Part shown: piece after piece, positions 54,613 to 62,177 of the stretch
Layout: the number at the start of each line of letters is the position of its first letter
Numbering within the stretch: the stretch's first letter is position 1
From: Luteolibacter arcticus
GTDB lineage: Bacteria > Verrucomicrobiota > Verrucomicrobiia > Verrucomicrobiales > Akkermansiaceae
Assembly (NCBI RefSeq): GCF_025950235.1
Contig: NZ_JAPDDT010000004.1
Span: forward strand, 1 to 64,000
Length of the DNA stretch: 64,000 nt
Direction of reading: 5' to 3'
Notes under the pieces: generated by a model
The model's database searches: none
Told to the model about the DNA's origin: nothing
What the model saw: only the letters and a program-made list of their open reading frames with translations
Translations under genes and position numbers: made by a program

Positions 54613-57600
54613 ATGTACCGCACACACCATCACCACAGCCTCCGGCTCGCCATCATCGCCGCCGGACTTGGCGCAGGAGTTTCCCACGCCGCCGTCCTCC
54701 CGAATCCCACTGCCGCCCTCTACGACAGCAATCTCAAAGGCCTCGCCAACGACGGCGGAACCGGCGGCAGCCAGTCCGGCATCACCGCGCTCGACGATTC
54801 CCATCACGTGCAGGGCCTCACCTTCAGCATCGCCTTCACCCCGACCGCCACTGACCTCGACGTTCCAGCCAACGCCCGCACCGTCTTGCTGATCGAAATT
54901 GGCGGCACTTCAAACGGTTTCGGACTCTACCTCGTGGACGGAGTGCCGACAGTGCTCTCCAAGCAGAGTTCCAACGACGTCACGGTGCCCGCATCGTTGA
55001 ACGACACATCCCTGCCCGCCATCGCGGTGCAGAGCCCGATCGGCAAGCTGAATGCCGGCACCGCCTATTCGTTTTCCGCCTCTTGGAATCACCTGGGCAC
55101 CCTGGAACTGAGCGTGACGCCGGACGGCGGCTCCGCCGTGGTTTCCTCCCATGCGATCTCGGGAACGGTCGGCAATTGGTCCGGAGGCGATACCATCAAC
55201 GTAAAGACACTCTCGGTCGCAAACGCCGGCGGCCTGGCTGGGAATAACGCCGGCAACGTGCTCGGGTCTCCCTTCGACGTTCACAATGCCTCCAGCTTCG
55301 CCGGTTCCGTAAGCCGGGCCCTGTTCTGGAATGTCTCATCGGTGACGCCGCAGGTCTCTACGGCACCTGCCGTACTTGGCTTCGAGGCGACTCCCCTCCC
55401 CTCCACCGGGAAGGTCCGGCTCCACTGGCGGGTTACTCAAGGGGGAGCACCCGCGGCGACCAGCCTGGTGATCAAGTCCGGCGAGACCGTCATCCACACG
55501 CCGACCACGCTGGAGAACTTCGCCGACGTGGATGCCAGCGGTGCAACCGACTTCACCCTCAGCGCGACGAACGCAACTGGCACCACCACGGGTAGCGCCA
55601 GCGTCGCCGCCGAGACCGCCTTCTCCGCCGCGGTTCGGACGGATGCCCCGGTCGCGTGGTTCCGCTTCAACGATCAGACCGGCTCCCAGCTCATTGCCGA
55701 CTCAGCGGAGAATGCCACGCCCCACAACGGCCGGATCTTCGGTCAAACGATTAGCGGCAGCAGCGGCTTCGTCGATGGTGCGGCTCTCTTCGACGGGGGC
55801 AATGGCATCATCTCCAATACCATCCTCGACCCCGGCAACCTGACTACCGGCTTCACCGTGGAAGCGGTCCTCCGTCGCGCTCCGGGAGTGGTCGGCGGCA
55901 ATCCGGTGGTACTCGCTCAACGCGGCTCGACCGGTCGCTTGTTCCTCACTTCCCCCGCGGATGGCAAGCTCATCTCCGATATCGGCGGCGGTGAAGCGAA
56001 GCACTCCGATGGCAAGCTCCACGACAACCAGTGGGCGCACGTCGCCGTGGTAGTGGATCGCCAGCACACCGAAGTGCGCTGGTATATCGACGGCGTGCTC
56101 GCCGGCTCCAGCGCGGATGGACAAAATCCTGACGGCTCCACATTCAATTCGAACTTTACCGTCGAGTCCGCGACCGGCGAATGGATCATCGGTCTGGGGA
56201 AGGCGCTCGCCGGCAATCACTGGAAGGGTCACATCGACGAACTCGCGGTCTATGACCGGGTGCTCGATGATCCAAATGGCGACACCAATCACGCGGACTC
56301 GCGCATCGCCATCCACCGCGACGCCTGGTGGAGCGAAACCGCCGGACTGCTCGATTTCAGCGCCTCCAAGCCACTGGTGAACTCGAGGGATCCCGTGCAA
56401 CTGATCACCAAGGTCGGTGCGGATATCACATCCGTCACCATCAACAACAACGTCGGCAACGTGCCGATCGTCAATGGCACCGCCACCATCACGGTGAATC
56501 CCGCGGCCACCACGACCTATCAGGTCACCGCCACCGGCCCGGGAGGCGACATCACCAGCACCGTCTCGGTGACCGCCCTGCAATACCAGGCGCCGATCGT
56601 AAAAGGCTTCGCGGCCACCAAGCTCGGCACGGCGGGTCAGGTGCGACTCCACTGGAAAGTCTCCGAAGGCGAAGCGCCAAATCCGACAACGATCAGCATC
56701 AAGACGGGCGAAACCGTGCTTCACTCCCCCACCACGCTCCAAGGCTTCGTGGATGTCGATGCCGGCACCGCCAGCGACTTCACCCTCACCGCGGTGAATG
56801 AAACCGGAACGACTCCCGCGAACACCTCGCTGGATGCCGAGAACGCCTTCTCGACCGCGGTGCGAGAAGACGCACCGGTCGCATGGTTCCGCTTCAATGA
56901 ACCCACGGGCACCGAACTCTTCGTGGACTCCGCCGACAATGGCGCTCCCCACAACGGCCGGCCCACCGGCACGCCGGTGAGCGGCGTGGAAGGCGTCGTG
57001 GACGGCGCGATCTCAATCGATGCGAATGGCGGCGTGGTCACCGACTTCATCCTGAATCCCGGACAGCTCGATCCCGGCTTCACCATCGAAAGCGTGGTTC
57101 GTCGCGATGCGGCAATCAACAGCCTGAACCGTGCGATTGTCAGCCAGTCCGACTCCAATGGCACCGGCCGCGTGCTGCTCGGCGTATCCGATTCCACCGG
57201 CACACCCCGCACCTATCTGGGCCAGGGCGTGCGCAAGGATGCGGATGGCGATCTCGCCGCGGAAACCTGGGCCCACCTCGTGGTCGTGGTGGATGCCCTG
57301 AACACGGAGATCCGCTGGTATCTGGACGGCGAATTGATCGGCTCCACGAAGGACGGCACGAATCCCGACGGCAGCGCCTTCGACCCGAACTTCATCTTGG
57401 AAGCCTCCGAGGGTGCCTGGAACATCGGGGTTCAGAAGACTCTCGCCGCCGATCTGTGGCGCGGTGAGATCGACGAGGTCGTAATCTACAACAGCCTGCT
57501 CGACGATCCGGATGCGGACCCTCTAACGCCCGACTCACGCATCGCTGCGCACCGAGCGGCCTGGTGGAGCCAGACCTCCGGCGTCATCCAGTTGAGCACC

Positions 57601-58056
57601 GCGGCAGCGACGCTCAATGCCGGCCAATCGACCGACCTCACCATCAAGGTCGGACCCGACATCACCTCGGTCAGCATCGATCAGGGCATCGGCGATGTCA
57701 CGCTGGTGAATGGCAACGCAGTGGTTCCGCTGAACCCCACAGCCACCACCACCTACACCATCACCTTCAGTGGTCCCGGCGGCACCTTCACGCAAACCGT
57801 CACGGTCACCGTGACAGAGCCTCCATCGATCACTCCGACCGTCGTCTCAAGTGTGATCGTGGGCAGTAACTTCGTCCTGAATTTCACCGGCTCACCCTCC
57901 ACGACCTACGCGGTCCGCGGCTCCGTCACTCTGGCGGACTTCAGCGAGGTTCTGGACCCCGTCACGACGGATGCCAGCGGTTCCGGCACCGCGACCATTC
58001 CGATCACGCCGGGAACCACACCCGTCCGCTTCTTCCGCATCGAGGACCTCCCGTGA
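54613..58056 (+). CDS. Large secreted protein with two tandem LamG-type units
   Basis: 1147 aa. Signal peptide (cleavage near VSHAA, about 26) after a natural His run. Residues about 30-245 look like a diverged LamG/concanavalin-A-type sandwich. Two near-identical units of about 400 residues then follow. Each has a bacterial Ig-like strand region (VRLHWRV/VRLHWKV), a LamG domain (VAWFRFN, PHNGR, GFTVEA/GFTIES, RWYIDG/RWYLDG, IDEL/IDEV) and a short Ig-like module (TTTYQV/TTTYTI). The C-terminus ends VRFFRIEDLP, common at the end of verrucomicrobial secreted proteins. Probably glycan- or surface-binding. Confidence 0.8.
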   Translation: MYRTHHHHSLRLAIIAAGLGAGVSHAAVLPNPTAALYDSNLKGLANDGGTGGSQSGITALDDSHHVQGLTFSIAFTPTATDLDVPANARTVLLIEIGGTSNGFGLYLVDGVPTVLSKQSSNDVTVPASLNDTSLPAIAVQSPIGKLNAGTAYSFSASWNHLGTLELSVTPDGGSAVVSSHAISGTVGNWSGGDTINVKTLSVANAGGLAGNNAGNVLGSPFDVHNASSFAGSVSRALFWNVSSVTPQVSTAPAVLGFEATPLPSTGKVRLHWRVTQGGAPAATSLVIKSGETVIHTPTTLENFADVDASGATDFTLSATNATGTTTGSASVAAETAFSAAVRTDAPVAWFRFNDQTGSQLIADSAENATPHNGRIFGQTISGSSGFVDGAALFDGGNGIISNTILDPGNLTTGFTVEAVLRRAPGVVGGNPVVLAQRGSTGRLFLTSPADGKLISDIGGGEAKHSDGKLHDNQWAHVAVVVDRQHTEVRWYIDGVLAGSSADGQNPDGSTFNSNFTVESATGEWIIGLGKALAGNHWKGHIDELAVYDRVLDDPNGDTNHADSRIAIHRDAWWSETAGLLDFSASKPLVNSRDPVQLITKVGADITSVTINNNVGNVPIVNGTATITVNPAATTTYQVTATGPGGDITSTVSVTALQYQAPIVKGFAATKLGTAGQVRLHWKVSEGEAPNPTTISIKTGETVLHSPTTLQGFVDVDAGTASDFTLTAVNETGTTPANTSLDAENAFSTAVREDAPVAWFRFNEPTGTELFVDSADNGAPHNGRPTGTPVSGVEGVVDGAISIDANGGVVTDFILNPGQLDPGFTIESVVRRDAAINSLNRAIVSQSDSNGTGRVLLGVSDSTGTPRTYLGQGVRKDADGDLAAETWAHLVVVVDALNTEIRWYLDGELIGSTKDGTNPDGSAFDPNFILEASEGAWNIGVQKTLAADLWRGEIDEVVIYNSLLDDPDADPLTPDSRIAAHRAAWWSQTSGVIQLSTAAATLNAGQSTDLTIKVGPDITSVSIDQGIGDVTLVNGNAVVPLNPTATTTYTITFSGPGGTFTQTVTVTVTEPPSITPTVVSSVIVGSNFVLNFTGSPSTTYAVRGSVTLADFSEVLDPVTTDASGSGTATIPITPGTTPVRFFRIEDLP
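55370..57830 (+). repeat. Internal tandem duplication in the LamG gene (two units of about 1.2 kb)
   Basis: Unit 1 runs from about 55370 to 56585, unit 2 from about 56590 to 57830, seen by matching landmarks (LHWRV/LHWKV, WFRFND/WFRFNE, HNGRI/HNGRP, AWWSETAG/AWWSQTSG). The units differ throughout, so the duplication is not recent. Confidence 0.7.
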
Positions 58057-58078
58057 GTCCATCCGCTTCCCATCCGAC

Positions 58079-61000
58079 ATGACTTCCCGCTCTTCCAGAC
58101 CGACCTCCAACAAGGGATTCGCCCTGGTGGCTTCGATGATGCTGCTCGTGCTTCTGCTCGTGCTGTCGGTCGGCCTGCTCTCTCTGTCCGCCATTAGCCT
58201 GCGGGCGTCCTCGCACGAGACCCTGCTCCTGCAGGCCCGCGCGAACGCCCGCCTCGCCCTGCAGCTCGCGATCGGCGAGCTGCAGGCAAGCGCGGGACCG
58301 GATCAGCGGGTCACGGCACCGGCCTCGATCCGCGACAAGAGCGCCCAGCCCCACCTCACCGGCGTGTGGGATGGCTGGAAATGGAAGGGCGAAGGCAACG
58401 CTCCGGACTGGAAGAAAGAGAAGACCGATCGTTTCCGTGGTTGGCTGGTTTCCTCGCCCGATTCGCAGCGGACGGGCGAGGAAACCTACGCGGACCACGA
58501 GCCACAGGGGGAGAGCATCAAGCTGGTCGGCGGCGACGCGGAGACGAAAGCCGAGCTTGTTAGCATCGATGGATCTCAGCAGCAACGCTTCGCCTGGGCT
58601 GTCTTCGATGAAGCGCAGAAGGCCTCCATCTCCTTGCCTCACGGCCACAAGACGGAGACCTTTGCCGACTCCTACGACCGTAGTAGTGCAGCCCCGCGCC
58701 TCGGATTCGATGCGGTGGAGAAATGGGAGACGCTCGCGGATGAGAAGAATGATCCGGCAAAGCTTCTCACGATCGCCCAAACCCGCCTCGCCGGATTGGA
58801 TGAAAAGGACGCCGGCTTCCACGACCTCACCAGCGGCAGCCTCGGGCTGTTGACCAACGCCGCCGACGGCGGCTGGCAGCAGGATCTTTCGCGCTTGTTC
58901 GACGCCCCCGCGCTGCCGACCGATTTTGCATCGCGCTTCATCTACTCCAGCCAAGCCACGCCGCTGGTCCCGCTGCCAACCCGCTTCAACGGGGCAAACC
59001 CGCTGCCGAGCCCTGACCCTTCCTGGTCGCTGCTTCATTCGCACTACCGCTCCTTCACGAAGCTCTCCGGCAGCACGCGAGCGATCGACGCCTCGGTCGG
59101 CTCCGTCACTGCCCGGCCGAACGCTGCCACCGCGGCCTCCCAACTACTCCGACACAAGGCTTTCACCGAACAGCAGCTCGCGCCGGTCATCGCCAAGGCG
59201 CAGTTCGTCTTCAGCCTCGCCTTCGGCTACAATGGCGAGACCCTGGACAACATGTGGTCCGATGGAAGCGCCCGCAAAACTCCGGCCAACCAGCGCGACG
59301 AATACATCACATGGGTCGTTATCGATCCGGTCATCACGCTTTGGAATCCCTACAATGTTCCGATGCGCTTCACCGGCGCACGCGTCGAGCTCTACCGCAT
59401 TCCCCTTGCCTTCCGCATCTACAAGAACGGCCAGCTCATCAACACCGAGTACACGAAGCTGACAAACGCTCACACCCAGGAAGACTTCAAGACCCGCCAA
59501 GCGCGCTTCTACCGCCTGAACATCTTGCCCGAGGACGGCGTGGACGAACGCATCCTCGCTCCCGGCGAGCACGTCGTCTTCACCGCGCACAATCACAAGA
59601 TGCATGGCGGTCATGACTACAATCTAACGGGCGTCACGCTTCGTCCCGGCTTCCATCCACCGGCGGGCAATGCCAGCGACCCCGAAGTCGGCGGCGTGAC
59701 CACGCAGAATATCTTCGTCAACTCGAACGGTGCCTCGTCCGGCAAGGACTACGGCAAAACCGTCCGCACCATCGCGGTGAAAGCCGGTGACCGCATCCAA
59801 CTCGAAGTGAAGGCCGAGCGCGCGGGCATCGACAACTTCAAGGAGACCGGCGGCAAGGAGGTGACCGGCTTCCTCAAATACTATCTCGGCGGCGGCAATG
59901 TCTCGCGCCTGTTAGGAGGCGTCGAGTTGGACTACGGCGACCGCGAGGGCGAGCTGCTGCCGTATTACCCGAAGGAAGACCTGCCGACCATCGTGGTGAA
60001 TCCGGACATCCCGAAAGGCAGCACCGGCGGCTTGAATCCCGCCCGCCACGCGCTGCGCTTCAAGGAGCCGTTCCTGATCGCGACCTTCCAGGAAAAGACC
60101 GAGCGCGACTCGCGTTTCGGCTCCCGCTCCTGGATCAACAACGCACCGCTGAATTTCTATGCCTCCGAAGGCATCGATCAGACCGAGGACTTCTCCCATC
60201 ACCAGTATGAACTCAAGTGGGAGGTCATGACCGACTGGCCGCCGAACAGTCCGACCATCGAAATCAGCAACAACGACAACCGCGGCTACGGCGGGCCCGG
60301 CATCTACGCGCAAAGCGGCTCCGAGTTCGCGACCTTCGCCAGCCTTCCGCTCGGCCCCGCGCATTCGCTGGCACAGCTCCGCCACGCGCCGCTCAATGCC
60401 GGGGGCCAGCTCCCACTCACCAGCCAGATCGTCGCGAACTCCTTCGCCCCGCCGCTGCTCGGGAACGACCGCGTGAAGACCAGCGCAGGTAGTCGCACCT
60501 ACCTCGACCACTCGTATCTCGCGAACAACGCACTGTTCGATTCGTGGTTCCTTTCCACTGCGGCGGATCATCCGGCGCTGTCGGGAAGCGACGAGCGGAC
60601 ATCGGAGGATTTGCTCGACGGCTTCTTCACCGATGGAAAGCAACTGCCGAACCAACGCTTCCTCCCTTACACCGGTGGCGCGGACAAGGACGAACTGGTC
60701 ACGCAGCTCGTCGCTTCAAACGAAGCCTACCGCGAGATCGCCGCGCACCTTTGGATCGATGCGCCGTTCAACGTGAACTCGACTAGCGTCTCCGCTTGGC
60801 AAGCGCTGCTCGCGTCGAATTTCGGGTCACCGGCTCCGATCATTACGGATGGCTCGCAGAAACTTCACGAAGGCGAGGGTCTCTCCGTGCTGCGCCACTC
60901 CCACGCTGCGGCCGTCGACTTCGAGTCCGCGGGCGGCGGTCTGGATGGCGAACACGCGAAATGGAACGGCTACAGGCGCCTGACCGCCGAACAGATCGAG

Positions 61001-61474
61001 AAGCTCGCCCAAGAGATCGTCACCGAGGTGAAGCAGCGCGGCCCGTTCCAGTCGCTGGCCGAATTCGTGAACCGTCGCCCAGGCGAAGGTGATCTCGCCC
61101 AGAACGGAGCACTGCAAGCAGCGATCGACCGCGCCGGGCTTAATGACGCAGTGCGCGATGCCATTCACGACCTAGGCAACGGCAACACCGCCGACGGAGC
61201 CCCCGGCGTGATCAACCAGGCCGACCTCCTCACCCCGCTCGCACCGCAGCTCGTGGTCCGCGGCGACACCTTCCGCATCCGCACCTACGGCGAGGCCGCC
61301 GATGACCGCGGCTCGAAAGTCCGCGCCTGGGCCGAGGCCACCGTTCAGCGCGTCCCGGATTTCATCGATCCCACTGACAAGGCCACTGCCACTCCCACTT
61401 CCGTCGTCAACCAAAGCTTCGGCCGCCGCTTCGAGCTGGTCTCGTTCCGCTGGCTGAAGCCCGGAGAACTCTAA
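58079..61474 (+). CDS. Verru_Chthon cassette protein A-like giant prepilin-like protein
   Basis: 1131 aa from ATG 58079, 22 bp after the LamG gene. N-terminal GFALVASMMLLVLLLVLSVG is a type IV prepilin-like helix after a short basic leader ending Lys-Gly, suggesting processing by prepilin peptidase. Then LSAISLRASSHE, ARANARLALQLAIGELQ and AGPDQRVTAPA, the hallmark of the Verru_Chthon A family known from Verrucomicrobium and Chthoniobacter. The rest is a long unassigned extracytoplasmic region. Function is unknown; the other cassette proteins (B-D, smaller prepilins) are not seen here. Confidence 0.82.
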   Translation: MTSRSSRPTSNKGFALVASMMLLVLLLVLSVGLLSLSAISLRASSHETLLLQARANARLALQLAIGELQASAGPDQRVTAPASIRDKSAQPHLTGVWDGWKWKGEGNAPDWKKEKTDRFRGWLVSSPDSQRTGEETYADHEPQGESIKLVGGDAETKAELVSIDGSQQQRFAWAVFDEAQKASISLPHGHKTETFADSYDRSSAAPRLGFDAVEKWETLADEKNDPAKLLTIAQTRLAGLDEKDAGFHDLTSGSLGLLTNAADGGWQQDLSRLFDAPALPTDFASRFIYSSQATPLVPLPTRFNGANPLPSPDPSWSLLHSHYRSFTKLSGSTRAIDASVGSVTARPNAATAASQLLRHKAFTEQQLAPVIAKAQFVFSLAFGYNGETLDNMWSDGSARKTPANQRDEYITWVVIDPVITLWNPYNVPMRFTGARVELYRIPLAFRIYKNGQLINTEYTKLTNAHTQEDFKTRQARFYRLNILPEDGVDERILAPGEHVVFTAHNHKMHGGHDYNLTGVTLRPGFHPPAGNASDPEVGGVTTQNIFVNSNGASSGKDYGKTVRTIAVKAGDRIQLEVKAERAGIDNFKETGGKEVTGFLKYYLGGGNVSRLLGGVELDYGDREGELLPYYPKEDLPTIVVNPDIPKGSTGGLNPARHALRFKEPFLIATFQEKTERDSRFGSRSWINNAPLNFYASEGIDQTEDFSHHQYELKWEVMTDWPPNSPTIEISNNDNRGYGGPGIYAQSGSEFATFASLPLGPAHSLAQLRHAPLNAGGQLPLTSQIVANSFAPPLLGNDRVKTSAGSRTYLDHSYLANNALFDSWFLSTAADHPALSGSDERTSEDLLDGFFTDGKQLPNQRFLPYTGGADKDELVTQLVASNEAYREIAAHLWIDAPFNVNSTSVSAWQALLASNFGSPAPIITDGSQKLHEGEGLSVLRHSHAAAVDFESAGGGLDGEHAKWNGYRRLTAEQIEKLAQEIVTEVKQRGPFQSLAEFVNRRPGEGDLAQNGALQAAIDRAGLNDAVRDAIHDLGNGNTADGAPGVINQADLLTPLAPQLVVRGDTFRIRTYGEAADDRGSKVRAWAEATVQRVPDFIDPTDKATATPTSVVNQSFGRRFELVSFRWLKPGEL

Positions 61475-61487
61475 CACCACACACGTC

Positions 61488-62177
61488 ATGAAGCACATCG
61501 CCGCCCTCATCGCCCTCGCCTTCCCACTGCACGCGGCTCCGGAGAGCCGCAGCATCCAGGCCTCCTTCTACTGCTTCCAGTATGCCCCGGGCATCCAGTC
61601 CATCGAGGTGCCCGATGGCGGAGCGGGCCAGTCCGTCCGCCTTTCCACCGCGAACATTACGCCCGCCGTGTCCCTGACCCTGTCCGGCAACGACGCGCTC
61701 GTTTTCACCAGTGGAGACAAGACCAAGCCCGCCGCTCGCGTGACCGTCCCCGGTGAACTCGGCAAGGCACTCATCGTCCTGATGCCCGCACCCGCCGGCA
61801 GCCCGGAGCCCTACCGCGGCTTTGCGCTGGACTACACTCGCGACCGTTTCCCGCTCGGCACCTACCGGCTGGTCAATGTTTCGAAGCACCCCATCCGCGG
61901 GGCGATCGGCCGCAGCTACGCCGAAGTGCAGCCTGGCGGGGTCGCGGGTCTCGAACTTCAGGGCGATGAGGGCGCGACTCAGGGGGTGAAGTTCGAGTTC
62001 AATGAAAAGGGCAAATGGAACCGTCTCACCGAAACCCGTGCCGCCGTCCGCCGCGACCGGCGCTGGCTGGTCTGCGTTTATCAGGATCCCACCACCCAAC
62101 GCATGAACCTCCGTAGCATCCCGGACCGGGACTATTCCGTCACCCCTCCGACCGCGACCGCCGCCCTTTCCGAATGA
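61488..62177 (+). CDS. Secreted hypothetical protein (229 aa)
   Basis: Signal peptide (cleavage near LHAAP, residue 17). Mature protein beta-rich, with IEVPDGGAGQSVRLS, YRLVNVSKHPIRGAIG, and a final RWLVCVYQDP. No known family. It lies 13 bp after the Verru_Chthon A gene and its stop overlaps the sulfatase start by ATGA, so it belongs to the same operon. Confidence 0.65.
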   Translation: MKHIAALIALAFPLHAAPESRSIQASFYCFQYAPGIQSIEVPDGGAGQSVRLSTANITPAVSLTLSGNDALVFTSGDKTKPAARVTVPGELGKALIVLMPAPAGSPEPYRGFALDYTRDRFPLGTYRLVNVSKHPIRGAIGRSYAEVQPGGVAGLELQGDEGATQGVKFEFNEKGKWNRLTETRAAVRRDRRWLVCVYQDPTTQRMNLRSIPDRDYSVTPPTATAALSE

